Source: Halorhabdus utahensis DSM 12940
GTDB taxonomy: Archaea > Halobacteriota > Halobacteria > Halobacteriales > Haloarculaceae
Assembly: GCF_000023945.1 (NCBI RefSeq)
Contig: NC_013158.1
Span: 2,356,001-2,420,000 of the forward strand
Reading direction: 5' to 3'
DNA: 64,000 nt
Shown here: positions 7,912 to 19,188 of the stretch, one piece after another
Layout: each line of letters opens with the position of its first letter
How positions within the stretch are numbered: position 1 is the first letter of the stretch
Translations under genes and position numbers: made by a program
The notes under the pieces: model-generated
What the model was told of the DNA's origin: nothing
What the model saw: only the letters and a program-made list of their open reading frames with translations
Database searches by the model: none

Positions 7912-9003
7912 ATGCAGACGAGACAGGTCGCAACCGTCCTCGTGGTCGGCGGTGCGGGTCTGGTCAGCTTCGCGGTGGTTCACTTTCTCATCCACGAGAT
8001 CAATACCGTCCCGACGGCCCACATCGTGACCAACCTCGTCGTCGCCGGCGGCGCGGGCGTCGGACTGGTGTACGTCGGGTACTGGCTGTCCGAGCAGTCG
8101 TTTTCGCCGTCCCGCAATCGGCGCATCCTCGCCTGGACTGCCCTCGGTGCCGTGAGCTTGCTTATGGTGTTCGTCGTCGCCCAACCCCTCGTACAGGACG
8201 CGGTCACGTTCGAAGAGTTCCTGCACATCGTTCAGGTCTCGATCGGCATGGGCTCGCTGTTCGGCGCGACGATCGGGGCCTTCGAAGCCCGTGCACTCAC
8301 CCGTGCCGAGGAGGCGACACGGGCCGAATCGCGACTGGCGTCCATGGAGGACGAACGCGATCGCTGGAACGAACTCACTACTGTCCTGCGGCACTACGTC
8401 AACAATTCGGTGACAGTCATCAACTTCGCACTCGACGAGCTACAGCGCAGCGTGAACGAGGGGGCTGTCAGGCGGGACGCTGACGGTGTACGCGATGACA
8501 TCGACACGATCGAGGACCGCGTCAAGACCATCGAAACCGTTGCCGAACACGTCGATCAACTCGGCCCGGCGAACGGGACTGCAGGGATCTCACCGGTCGC
8601 TGACCTGTGTGCCGTGATCGAACGCGCCAGCCAGACGACGGCGTTAGATGTGGGCGTCTCCGTCGCCACGTTCGAGGAAGGGCCGGACGTGCTGGCAGGC
8701 GACTCGATCGAGAAGGATGTTGCCCTGCTTCTGGAAGCCCTCGCCAGCGTCACCGAGGGTGACGGCCGGATCGATTGCGAATGTGAGCGAAAGAACGGCC
8801 ACCTCGTCGTTCGGTTTACGGCCACGCCGGCTACCCTTCCGCCGGACGTCGAGGCGGCGCTGTTCGAACCAGTCACGCGTCACAGTGGACTGAAACTCTA
8901 TCTCGCCGAGCGATCCATCGACGCCTACGCCGACCTTCGACTGGTCAGCACCGACGACCGGACCGTCACGTTCGCGGTCGATTTCGAGTCCGTACCGGAG
9001 TGA
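7912..9003 (+). CDS. Membrane-bound histidine kinase-like protein, degenerate ATPase domain
   Basis: A 363-residue protein with four predicted membrane helices (residues about 7-28, 36-55, 68-90, 100-122), a short linker helix and a cytoplasmic kinase-like half. The phospho-acceptor region reads LRHYVNNSVTVINFALDEL, similar to the haloarchaeal LRHDV/IRN type, so a histidine is present. The following HATPase-like region lacks a clear N-box asparagine and the DxGxG boxes (ATPATLPPDVEAALFE stands where DNGPGI would be). It may therefore bind ATP poorly or act as a scaffold. Start: ATG at 7912 with GGAGGT immediately before it; an ATG-less frame continues upstream. Confidence 0.7.
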   Translation: MQTRQVATVLVVGGAGLVSFAVVHFLIHEINTVPTAHIVTNLVVAGGAGVGLVYVGYWLSEQSFSPSRNRRILAWTALGAVSLLMVFVVAQPLVQDAVTFEEFLHIVQVSIGMGSLFGATIGAFEARALTRAEEATRAESRLASMEDERDRWNELTTVLRHYVNNSVTVINFALDELQRSVNEGAVRRDADGVRDDIDTIEDRVKTIETVAEHVDQLGPANGTAGISPVADLCAVIERASQTTALDVGVSVATFEEGPDVLAGDSIEKDVALLLEALASVTEGDGRIDCECERKNGHLVVRFTATPATLPPDVEAALFEPVTRHSGLKLYLAERSIDAYADLRLVSTDDRTVTFAVDFESVPE

Positions 9004-9039
9004 CTCTGTCGCGGTGGCTCACCCGCCGAGCGAGTCTGG

Positions 9040-9459
9040 CTACCGAACCGTCGTGACGGGGACGGGCGACCGGCGGAACACTTTCTGGGCGACATTGCCC
9101 ACGAACAGTTGCTCGGCCAGCGATCCGCCGTGGCTGCCGATGACAACCGCATCGAAGCTCTCGGCTCGTGAGACGATCACTTTCGCCGGACTCCCCCAGC
9201 CGACCTGGGTCTCGATCTCGGCGTCGTATTCGGCGGCGATCTCGCGGGCACGATCGAGCAGGGCTTCGGCGAGCTCTTCGGCCGTCTTCTGGATGTCGTC
9301 TTCCAGCGCGAGCCGGACTGCCTGACCCATCATCGGCGAGGGCTCGCCGACGACGTGTAAGACTGTCACCTCGGCGTCGGGATACGCTTCGAGTGCGTAT
9401 CTGAGGGCCTTCTCGCTCATCTCGGAATCGTCCATCGGAACCAGAACGCGGGAAATCAT
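9040..9459 (-). CDS. Universal stress protein, UspA family
   Basis: A 139-residue single UspA domain: MISRVLVPMDDSEMSEKAL at the start, VTVLHVVGEP after strand 2, and the ATP-loop motif GSHGG followed by LFVGNVAQKVFRRSPVPV at the end, which fits the G-2x-G-9x-G(S/T) nucleotide-binding pattern. It should be cytoplasmic and probably dimeric. It is divergent from the phosphate permease at 9567; UspA proteins often sit beside transporters in haloarchaea. A TATA-like box in minus orientation at about 9484-9492 lies 28 bp before the ATG. Confidence 0.92.
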   Translation of the reverse strand: MISRVLVPMDDSEMSEKALRYALEAYPDAEVTVLHVVGEPSPMMGQAVRLALEDDIQKTAEELAEALLDRAREIAAEYDAEIETQVGWGSPAKVIVSRAESFDAVVIGSHGGSLAEQLFVGNVAQKVFRRSPVPVTTVR

Positions 9460-9480
9460 ACGCTCAATACGGTCGACAGC

Positions 9481-9496
9481 GTCATAAAACTATGAC
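9481..9496. promoter_or_regulatory. Inverted repeat over the usp promoter
   Basis: GTCATA-AAAC-TATGAC is a perfect 6-bp dyad and overlaps the likely TATA box (minus strand GTTTTATGAC) of the stress-protein gene, so it could be an operator. A second TATA-like box, CATATACAC at 9535-9543, serves the divergent permease gene. Confidence 0.45.
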
Positions 9497-9566
9497 GTCG
9501 GTCCACTCGCCAATCTCCGCTCGCCGTTCCAGAACATATACACTGCTTACGCGGGAACAGTTCCAT

Positions 9567-10742
9567 ATGGTTTCTCTCCTCTTGTTCGTCGGATTGGCGG
9601 CGGCCGGGTTCGTCGGGTTCAACATCGGTGGCTCTTCGACCGGCGTGGCCTGGGGCCCCTCGGTCGGCGCGAACGTCGTCAGCAAGACAGGCGCGGCGGC
9701 ACTGATGACCGGCTTCGTCTTCCTCGGCGGCTGGACGGTGGGTCGGAAAGTCATCAAGACACTGGGCGGCGATATCGTCCCGGAGGCCGCGTTCTCGATC
9801 GAAGCCAGCATCGTTGTCCTCACGTTCATCGGCCTCGGGATGCTCGTGGCGAATCTCTACGGCGTGCCCGTTTCGACGTCGATGACGGCGGTCGGCGCGA
9901 TCGCCGGTCTCGGCCTCGCGACCCAAACGCTCAACTGGGCCGTCCTGGGCGAGATCGCCGTCTGGTGGCTCATCGCCCCCGTCGTCGGCTTCTGGCTCGG
10001 CTCGATCGTCGGCCGGTACATCTACCCGTACCTCGACCAGTATTTCGCCCTTGAGCAGTCCGAAGGACCGCTCGTCACCGTCGAGCGATCCGGCCTCGTT
10101 CCGATGCCGCGACTCGGGCCGGGAACCACGACACGTGAGTTCGTGAGTACGATCGTCGTCCTTCTCATTGCGTGTTACATGGCATTCAGTGCCGGCGCGT
10201 CGAACGTGGCCAACGCCGTCGCGCCGCTGGTCGGCGGTGGCCTGCTCGAGCCGGGTCCGGCCGTCATTCTCGGAACGGCCACGATCGGGCTCGGGTCGTT
10301 CACTATCGCCCGGCGGACGATGGAGTCCGTCGGCAACGGGATCACCGACCTCCCCCTGCTGGCGGCGATGGTCGTGATGGTGATCGGCGCGACGATCACG
10401 ACCATCGCCTCGGCGATGGGGATCCCGATCAGCCTGGCGCTGTCGACGGTCATGACGATCGTCGGCCTCGGGTGGGGGCGGGCGACGCGCCCGGCGACGG
10501 CGACTGAACTCGCCCGCGGGGATATCGACACGACGCCATCCGTCGACGCCCTCGCGGCCGAGACCGACGAGGAGGTACCGGCCATCGGTGAGGAATCCGG
10601 AGAGAAACTTCAGGAGACCGGCGACTTGTTCGACCCGTCGGTCGTCGTCCGGTTCGTCGCCTTCTGGATCATCGGCCCGACGGTCGCGACGGCCATGTCC
10701 TACGCCACGTTCGTCGTCCTGCCGATCGCCGGGACGGTCTGA
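9567..10742 (+). CDS. Inorganic phosphate transporter, PiT family
   Basis: A 391-residue polytopic membrane protein with about ten to eleven helices. The PiT signatures occur twice, as the fold requires: GFVGFNIGGSSTGVAWGPSV near the N terminus and AFSAGASNVANAVAPLVGGG in the middle, with the central hydrophilic loop between them. It should carry phosphate (or sulfate) driven by an ion gradient. The start at 9567 puts CATATACAC 27 bp upstream, matching a leaderless transcript; an earlier ATG at 9492 lies upstream of the box and is rejected. Divergent from the stress protein gene. Confidence 0.9.
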   Translation: MVSLLLFVGLAAAGFVGFNIGGSSTGVAWGPSVGANVVSKTGAAALMTGFVFLGGWTVGRKVIKTLGGDIVPEAAFSIEASIVVLTFIGLGMLVANLYGVPVSTSMTAVGAIAGLGLATQTLNWAVLGEIAVWWLIAPVVGFWLGSIVGRYIYPYLDQYFALEQSEGPLVTVERSGLVPMPRLGPGTTTREFVSTIVVLLIACYMAFSAGASNVANAVAPLVGGGLLEPGPAVILGTATIGLGSFTIARRTMESVGNGITDLPLLAAMVVMVIGATITTIASAMGIPISLALSTVMTIVGLGWGRATRPATATELARGDIDTTPSVDALAAETDEEVPAIGEESGEKLQETGDLFDPSVVVRFVAFWIIGPTVATAMSYATFVVLPIAGTV

Positions 10743-10900
10743 CTCGGCGCTCCTGCCGTTTCACGATGCGAGTACCGCGTCTCACGCTCCCCAAATCAGC
10801 GACGGAGGAACCCGACGATCGCTTCACAGTGCCCTAACAATGTCGTCTCGCAGGGTGCGCTTTCGAAGCCGACCCAGCGGGGAAAACTGTTCGATCGCGC

Positions 10901-13606
<2,706 letters not shown>

Positions 13607-13952
13607 CGTCCCTCCCAAGACCGGGCCGCCGGGCGGTTCGTGACGGCGGCCGGTCTACGTTTGCCTGCCGACGCATCGAGCGTCGACTGCACAATGGCAC
13701 GTCTCGATTCACGGTTCGTCGGTGGACCCGTCTCGTACATGCGACAATCGTCCACATCAATGACGCTCGGGGTAATAAAACACACAATTCACCCGAGACT
13801 GCCCGATTCGACGGTTAGGACTCCGCTCTCCCGGGATGACCGTCGCAGGCGCGATATCGGCGATTCCTGTGCGAGCGCACCCCAACGCCGAGAATTCGCC
13901 GGATATAGCGACATCTTGCCGGCAGTTCCTCGGGAGCCCAGACCGAGGCGGG
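13607..13952. other. Leader and promoter region of the P-type ATPase
   Basis: No gene seen. On the minus strand TTTTATTACC (13771-13780) is the only clear TATA-like box; it would give the ATPase mRNA a leader of about 140 nt that ends with GGGAGG before the ATG. The leader has no recognisable riboswitch. Confidence 0.4.
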
Positions 13953-14147
13953 TCACTCCCCGGCGGTGTCGACGACGGCCGCGTCTTCAGCCACCCGTTT
14001 GACACTCTCGATCCCGCGTTTAGCACCCTGTTTGGCGGCGTATCCTTCGGCACTGTCCGCGATGATTTCGCCGTTCGATGCGACGAGTCGCCACCGCCAC
14101 TCGTCGGCGCGATCAAGGAACAACTCGAAGCGTGCGTTGGCTGGCAT
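13953..14147 (-). CDS. DUF1508 (YegP-like) protein, 64 aa
   Basis: A single DUF1508 unit of 64 residues: FELFLDRADEWRWRLVASNG, then EIIADSAEGYAAKQGAKRGI and a short acidic tail. The FELFxDxxxxWRWRLxAxNG strand pair and SxEGYxxKxxAxxGI helix are the family signature. Bacterial YegP has two tandem copies; the haloarchaeal form usually has one, as here. Role unknown. It is convergent with nothing nearby and lies upstream of the ATPase gene on the same strand. Confidence 0.88.
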   Translation of the reverse strand: MPANARFELFLDRADEWRWRLVASNGEIIADSAEGYAAKQGAKRGIESVKRVAEDAAVVDTAGE

Positions 14148-14452
14148 GGTCAGAGAAGCCTACACAGCCAACGGCCAAGAGAGTGGGGGCTCATCTCGGG
14201 TCCCGCGATCGATGTCGGGTGATCGGTGGCGCACGTTTTCAAAACCCCAATCGATGATCATCGCAGTTTTCAGCGGCCTACAACAGGGCGCACCCTCAAG
14301 TAGCCTGATACCTTGTCTTTTCGTATGGGATCCGGCTATACCGGCGCAGTCGCCCAACGAGCCAGTGAAGGGCGAACGCCGGGCGGCTGGATTGACCGGT
14401 TCCGACGGAACCATGCCGAAAGCGCGAACACAACGGAAACAGGTGATACCAT
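14148..14452. other. Spacer before the hyp operon
   Basis: No gene found. It contains a hairpin GGTTCC-GAC-GGAACC (14398-14412), a possible TATA-like GGCTATACC near 14333, and the Shine-Dalgarno AGGTGAT (14441-14447) six bases before hypC, so the hyp transcript appears to have a leader, unlike many genes in this window. Confidence 0.4.
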
Positions 14453-14737
14453 ATGTGTCTAGGAATCCCGGGAGAGATAATCGAAATAGATGGCAACGAA
14501 GCGCGCGCCGAGTTCTGGGACGTCGAGAAGACCGTCCGGATCGACGTCGTCGACGAGGCGGTCGAGGTGGGTGATCACATCCTCAATCATGCCGGCTTCG
14601 CTATCCGGAAGATCCCGGATGATGAAGTCGAAGAGACCATGGAGATCTACGAGTCGTTCCTCGAGGGCGACGAGGACGAGGCCTTAGAGGAGATCGGGGC
14701 CGGCGAGGGCGAACAACTTGGGATCGAGGGCCGATAG
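14453..14737 (+). CDS. hypC: Hydrogenase maturation chaperone HypC
   Basis: A 94-residue HypC/HybG protein. It starts with MCLGIPGEIIEI; Cys2 is the invariant residue that carries the Fe(CN)2CO fragment between HypD and the hydrogenase precursor. The small beta-barrel core continues with VGDHILNHAGFAIRKI, and the C terminus is an acidic haloarchaeal extension. AGGTGAT upstream is a strong ribosome-binding site. It heads hypC-D-E-A-B, and hypD begins at the base after its stop. Confidence 0.96.
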   Translation: MCLGIPGEIIEIDGNEARAEFWDVEKTVRIDVVDEAVEVGDHILNHAGFAIRKIPDDEVEETMEIYESFLEGDEDEALEEIGAGEGEQLGIEGR

Positions 14738-15859
14738 ATGGCGACGAACGCCGAAAGCGGGGACGACGAACTCCAGTTTCGCGACCCCGAAAAGGCCGAA
14801 CAGCTGACCGACGAACTCGAGGCGCTGATGGACGAGATCGGCGAGCCGGTCAACGTGATGCACGTCTGTGGCTCCCACGAGCAGGCCATCGCGAAGTTCG
14901 GCCTGCGCTCGATCCTGCCGGACGACCTCACGGTCCGGATGGGGCCGGGGTGTCCGGTCTGCGTGACCAACATGCCCGAGGTGGACGAGGCCGTCGCGCT
15001 GGCCGAGGAGGGGAAGATCGTTGCCACCTACGGTGACATGTTCCGCGTGCCCGGGACCGAGAAGAGCCTCGCCGACGCCAGAGACGAGGGCGCGGACGTT
15101 CGTGTGGTCTACAGCGCCAGCGAGGCCGCCGAGATCGCCGAGGAAGAACCCGATCGGGAGGTCATCTTCTTCGCGACGGGCTTCGAGACGACCGCCGCAC
15201 CCACGGCGGCCGTGCTCACCTCGGACCCGCCAGAGAACTTCTCCGTCCTCTCGGCCCACAAGTACGTCCCGCCGGCGATGGAGGTCGTCGCGGAGATGCC
15301 GGACACCGACGTCGACGGCTTCCTCGCGGCGGGTCACGCCGCAACGATAACGGGCTACGGCCTGTTCGAGGACTTCGTCGAGGAGTACGACACCCCGGCC
15401 GTGGTCGGCGGCTTCGAGCCGATCGACGTGCTGTACGCCCTCGCGCGCCTGCTGGAGTTCATCCGCGACGACGAGGCCGGCCTGGAGAACGCCTATCCCC
15501 GGTGTGTCTCACGGGAGGGCAACGTTCCGGCCAAGGAACAGCTGTGGGAGGTCTTCGACACCACGAGCGGCGAGTGGCGCGGGATCGCCGAGATCCCCGA
15601 CGCGAACCTGGTCCTCTCCGAGGACTACGCCCACTTCGACGCCCGGGAGCGCTTCGACATCGACGTGGATCCGGGCGCGGCCGACCCGCTCACCGAGGAC
15701 TGCATCTGCGGTGACATCATGGCCGGCCAGGCCGACCCTGACGAGTGCGAGCTCTTTGGCGAGGAGTGTACGCCCCAGGACCCCGTGGGGGCCTGCATGG
15801 TCTCCAGTGAGGGGACCTGCAAGATCTGGCTCGAATACGGCGGCCAGCCGGATCTCTGA
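14738..15859 (+). CDS. hypD: Hydrogenase iron-cyanide assembly protein HypD
   Basis: A 373-residue HypD, the iron-sulfur protein on which the Fe(CN)2CO group of nickel-iron hydrogenases is assembled together with HypC and HypE. The conserved N-terminal segment MHVCGSHEQAIAKFG and the GPGCPVCVT motif supply the conserved cysteines at the iron site; a cysteine-rich C terminus (CICGDIMAG, CELFGEECTP, GACMVSSEGTC) binds the 4Fe-4S cluster. Length is normal. The reading frame begins directly after the hypC stop codon. Confidence 0.96.
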   Translation: MATNAESGDDELQFRDPEKAEQLTDELEALMDEIGEPVNVMHVCGSHEQAIAKFGLRSILPDDLTVRMGPGCPVCVTNMPEVDEAVALAEEGKIVATYGDMFRVPGTEKSLADARDEGADVRVVYSASEAAEIAEEEPDREVIFFATGFETTAAPTAAVLTSDPPENFSVLSAHKYVPPAMEVVAEMPDTDVDGFLAAGHAATITGYGLFEDFVEEYDTPAVVGGFEPIDVLYALARLLEFIRDDEAGLENAYPRCVSREGNVPAKEQLWEVFDTTSGEWRGIAEIPDANLVLSEDYAHFDARERFDIDVDPGAADPLTEDCICGDIMAGQADPDECELFGEECTPQDPVGACMVSSEGTCKIWLEYGGQPDL

Positions 15860-15868
15860 GGTGATCGA

Positions 15869-16966
15869 ATGACGAATACAGAGAACGTCGGCGAGGACGA
15901 CGCAGTCGAGACCGACGGCGACGCCAACAGTGATGGCTACACTGACGACGACGAGGTCATCACCCACGCCCACGGTGCGGGCGGCGGACAGATGACCGAG
16001 CTAGTCGATGCAGTGGCCGTGTCCCAGTTTGCCGATGCGGCGGCGGATGTCGGGCTTGCTGCCCTGGACGACGGCAGCGTCCAGCCGATCGACGACGACC
16101 ACTCGGTGGTCGTCACGACGGACAGTCACGTCGTTACCCCCCTGTTCTTCCGCGGGGGCGACATCGGCCGGCTGGCGGTCTCGGGGACGGTCAACGACCT
16201 GGCGATGATGGGCGCGACCGAGCCCCTGGCGCTGACGAGTTCCCTCATCATCGAGGCCGGCACGCCACAGACGACCGTCGAGCGGGTCACCGAATCGATG
16301 CGCGAGGCCTGCGAGGAAGCCGGTGCGACGGTCACGACCGGCGATACGAAGGTCATGGGTAGCGGCGAGATGGACACGCTCGCGATCAACACAACTGGCG
16401 TCGCCGTCGTCCCGAAGGGCGGCCACGTCCCGGACGCCGGGCTCTCCGTCGGCGACAGGCTCATCGTCTCGGGCACGGTCGGCGATCACGGGATCTCGCT
16501 GCTTTCGGAACGCGAGGGCTTCGACTTCGGCGGCGACCTTGAGAGCGACGTCCAGCCGGTCAACGACCTCGTCCGCGCGGCGATGGATGCCGGCGAGGTG
16601 ACGGCGATGAAAGATCCGACCCGCGGTGGGCTCGCGACGGTCCTCAACGAGATGGCGAGCAAGGCCGACGTGGGCATCGACGTCGAGGAGCGATCCGTCC
16701 CCGTCTCGGGGCCGGTTTCCTCGGCCGGCGAGGTACTCGGCATCGAACCGTTCGACGTGGCCTGTGAGGGCGTCGTCGTGATGGGCGTCGCGAGTGAGGA
16801 CGCCGCGGACGTACTGGACGCGCTCAGAGACAACCCCAAAGGCGAGGACGCAGCCATCGTCGGCGAGGTGGTCGACGATCACACCGGCCAGGTCGTCCTC
16901 GATACCGGCTTTGGCCGCCGGTACCTCTCCCCGCCCGAAGGCGAACAGCTCCCCAGAATCTGTTGA
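15869..16966 (+). CDS. hypE: Hydrogenase maturation protein HypE
   Basis: A 365-residue HypE of the PurM/SelD-like fold. It dehydrates the carbamoylated C-terminal cysteine to a thiocyanate, which is passed as cyanide to iron on HypC-HypD. The terminal sequence PRIC, with the acceptor cysteine last, is intact. ITHAHGAGGGQM marks the normal N terminus; here it follows about 32 extra, very acidic residues, a haloarchaeal trait. TTDSHVVTPLFFRGGDIG and MKDPTRGGLATVLNEM are family motifs. GAGGTGAT precedes the ATG by three bases. Confidence 0.96.
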   Translation: MTNTENVGEDDAVETDGDANSDGYTDDDEVITHAHGAGGGQMTELVDAVAVSQFADAAADVGLAALDDGSVQPIDDDHSVVVTTDSHVVTPLFFRGGDIGRLAVSGTVNDLAMMGATEPLALTSSLIIEAGTPQTTVERVTESMREACEEAGATVTTGDTKVMGSGEMDTLAINTTGVAVVPKGGHVPDAGLSVGDRLIVSGTVGDHGISLLSEREGFDFGGDLESDVQPVNDLVRAAMDAGEVTAMKDPTRGGLATVLNEMASKADVGIDVEERSVPVSGPVSSAGEVLGIEPFDVACEGVVVMGVASEDAADVLDALRDNPKGEDAAIVGEVVDDHTGQVVLDTGFGRRYLSPPEGEQLPRIC

Positions 16967-16967
16967 C

Positions 16968-17390
16968 ATGCACGAGTTCTCCATCGCGACGCAGGTGCTC
17001 GACGCCGCCCGGGAAGCCGCGGCCGACCACGGAGCCGATACCTTCGAGGGTATCACTGTTTCGGTCGGCGAAGCGAGCCACGTCAATCCCGACCAGCTGG
17101 AGACCTGTCTCGAAGCGGCCGCGGACTCGACGATCACCGACGGCGACCTGACAATCGATATCGAGACCGAGCCCGCCTACGCCGAGTGTGCCTGTGGCTG
17201 GAGCGGCGAGCCGGGGGAGATCGATCGTGCGCTGGCGTACGCGCCGAACCTGACCTGTCCTGAATGTGACGCCCGCCTCGAACTCCAGGCCGGCAACGAG
17301 TGCCGGCTGATGAGCGTCACGCTGCCAGAGACGGACGACGGGAGCGACCCTGACGCCGCCGGCTCGCCTGACGCGAACACGACCGATTGA
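16968..17390 (+). CDS. hypA: Nickel-insertion chaperone HypA
   Basis: A 140-residue HypA. It begins MHEFSIATQVLD; the Met1-His2-Glu3 tip is the nickel-binding site used to load hydrogenase. The zinc domain has CACGW and CPECDA; the first knuckle reads Cys-x-Cys rather than the usual Cys-x2-Cys, a small oddity, with an additional Cys nearby (GNECRL). A C-terminal acidic tail of about 20 residues is added. The ATG lies two bases after hypE's stop. Confidence 0.94.
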   Translation: MHEFSIATQVLDAAREAAADHGADTFEGITVSVGEASHVNPDQLETCLEAAADSTITDGDLTIDIETEPAYAECACGWSGEPGEIDRALAYAPNLTCPECDARLELQAGNECRLMSVTLPETDDGSDPDAAGSPDANTTD

Positions 17391-17411
17391 CTGCGTATAC
17401 AAGACAATACA

Positions 17412-18305
17412 ATGTATCACACGTCACGACACCCACTCACGGATGCGACGCCGATCGACCGCCTGCTCGACCGTTTGCTGTCGGATTCCGGCGTGCTCGG
17501 GCCGCTGGGAGCCCATCGGATGGGGCATGGCGAGGACGATCACGAACACGCTGGCGACGCCGAGGCGGACATCCTCGCCCAGTTCGCCGAGCAGGCCGAC
17601 GACCTCCACGAGCGGGTCGTCCACGACCACGGAATCTTCGTCGCGGAGTTCCTCGGGGCGACCGGCAGCGGCAAGACCCGTCTCATCGAGCGCCTCATCG
17701 AGCGAGCGCCCGACGACGAGGAGATCGGCGTGATCGTCGGCGACGTGGCCGGTGAGGACGACGCCACCCGATTCCGGGAACTGGGTGTCTCCGTCGCCAA
17801 CGTCAACACGGGCAAGGAGTGTCACCTCGATCCGGGGCTGGTAGAGGGTGCGCTGGAGGACCTGGATCTCGATGCACTCGATACCCTGTACATCGAGAAC
17901 GTCGGCAACATGGTCTGTCCGGCGGACTTCCCGCTCGGTGCGCAGGCTCGCGTGCTGGTCGTCTCCGCCACGGAGGGCGACGACGTGGTGCGCAAGCATC
18001 CCCTCCTCTTTCAGGCCTGCGACGGCGCGGTGATCAACAAGGTCGACATCGCCGAGGCGGTGAATGCTGATCTTGACCTGATGGAATCGGACGTGAGCGA
18101 GATCGCCCCCGAGATGCCGACGTTCCGGACCAGCGCCGAACACGGCGACGGCCTGGACGAACTCGCTGCGTTTCTCGATGAGCGGGGCCACGTCCACGCG
18201 AGCGATCACGAGGCCTACGTGGCCGGGACCGGGCACAGCCACACGCACGATCACGGCGAGCATGCACACGAGGACGATCACGGACACGCCCACTCACACG
18301 ACTGA
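17412..18305 (+). CDS. hypB: Nickel-binding GTPase HypB
   Basis: A 297-residue HypB, the SIMIBI-class GTPase that drives nickel transfer with HypA. The P-loop is GATGSGKT, followed by GVIVGDVAGEDDA, the switch segment with NTGKECHLD, the family motif IENVGNMVCPADFPLG and the base-recognition NKVD. In most bacteria the histidine-rich nickel store is N-terminal; here there is only HGEDDHEH near residue 40, while the last 40 residues carry about 13 histidines (HSHTHDHGEHAHEDDHGHAH). This suggests a relocated nickel reservoir. It is the last gene of the hyp operon; hypF is 7.8 kb away. Confidence 0.95.
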   Translation: MYHTSRHPLTDATPIDRLLDRLLSDSGVLGPLGAHRMGHGEDDHEHAGDAEADILAQFAEQADDLHERVVHDHGIFVAEFLGATGSGKTRLIERLIERAPDDEEIGVIVGDVAGEDDATRFRELGVSVANVNTGKECHLDPGLVEGALEDLDLDALDTLYIENVGNMVCPADFPLGAQARVLVVSATEGDDVVRKHPLLFQACDGAVINKVDIAEAVNADLDLMESDVSEIAPEMPTFRTSAEHGDGLDELAAFLDERGHVHASDHEAYVAGTGHSHTHDHGEHAHEDDHGHAHSHD

Positions 18306-18423
18306 TATCGGCTATTCCTCTCTCATTTCCGAGGCGTAGTTGGTTAGATTAGGAATTTGCTTATATATTATAACAACCTTAATTAGACTTATGTATCTAC
18401 ACAATAGGGGCAATAAACCGTAC

Positions 18424-18648
18424 TCACTCGCTAGCGAGAAAACCCATCCAGCGTCGCCAGACGCGTTCACGAAAAACGGCAGCGAAACGCCAGATGACGT
18501 AAGCCGGCACAAGATAAAACGCACTCATTGTGACGGCCCAGACACTCCAAGCAAACAGACCTGGGTCTGGACCACCTACTTCCCCCATGGCGAGCACGGC
18601 GACGAGCCAGACCGTCGTTGCCTGAAACAGGAGTTCGACTTTTTCCAT
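18424..18648 (-). CDS. Small membrane protein, 74 aa, unknown
   Basis: Beginning at the ATG at 18648 (MEKVELLFQATTVWLVAVLA), this frame encodes 74 residues with two hydrophobic helices separated by a short GEVGGPDPGLFAW turn and ending in a basic tail RERVWRRWMGFLASE. Two-helix proteins of this type are common and uncharacterised in haloarchaea. TATTA-rich DNA about 25-35 bp upstream could be its promoter. The open frame continues upstream into the insertion-element remnant, which is why a longer 172-codon frame exists; that extension is transposase-derived and not part of this gene. The surroundings are AT-rich compared with the rest of the window. Confidence 0.55.
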   Translation of the reverse strand: MEKVELLFQATTVWLVAVLAMGEVGGPDPGLFAWSVWAVTMSAFYLVPAYVIWRFAAVFRERVWRRWMGFLASE

Positions 18649-18687
18649 ATGACAATTCAAAATAGACAAAGATAATAAAAATTGTTG

Positions 18688-18702
18688 CATCCGTTCTAGT
18701 TT
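18688..18702. repeat. Left terminal inverted repeat of the IS remnant
   Basis: CATCCGTTCTAGTTT, exact reverse complement of 19189-19203. The transposase-derived stop codon TAA overlaps its inner edge. Confidence 0.75.
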
Positions 18703-19084
18703 AGTGGCGGTCAAAGGCGAACTCACCCGATTCAACGTCTCCGGGTAACCGTTGTCTGTGTGGATTTGGATTTCGAGACGTCCGTTCAATTCGGCTCGTC
18801 CGGTATCGAGATTCTCGATAGCGTCATCGAGAATCTCTCGAAGGAGTGCAACGAACCGCGGTTCGAACCAATCGTGGAAGGATGCGTAGGAGAGTTCGTC
18901 GCAGTTAGCCATCTCGACGTAGCGGTCGAGAAATGCTTGCAAAGACCGGTCTGAGCCAGTAGCGAAGCCAAACGAGAGTGTCTAAAACAGCGCAACGATG
19001 TCGAACTCCCGCTCTCGTTGGACGAGATTCGTTGCGCGAGCGTGCTCGCGCAAGTCATCGGAAACGCTCTTTGAATCCGGTCAA
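18701..19084 (-). pseudogene. Broken IS4-family transposase
   Basis: From a TTG at 19084 the minus strand reads LTGFKERF, then a frameshift (about 19055-19062), then DDLREHARATNLVQREREFD, an in-frame TAG at 18982-18984, and SFGFATGSDRSLQAFLDRY followed by ELSYASFHDWFEPRFVALL up to NGRLE. I recognise this as the N-terminal third of a DDE transposase of the IS4 group common in haloarchaea. At about 18770-18777 the sequence jumps to the family's C-terminal end, DVESGEFAFDRH and a TAA at 18701-18703. The catalytic DDE core is gone, so the gene cannot be active. The intact TIRs could still be recognised in trans. Confidence 0.7.
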
Positions 19085-19188
19085 CAACTACCGAGTCCGG
19101 TGGGGAGTAAGTCACACTTCCCACCGGTTTTCTCAACCGGGTAGTTACGACGATATCGAATTAACAGACTGCAACTGGATTCTTCGTA

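Noticed and set aside
18424-18942. A single 172-residue membrane protein
   Set aside because: Its first half is the frame of the transposase fragment and crosses the IS terminal repeat; only the part from 18648 looks like an independent gene.
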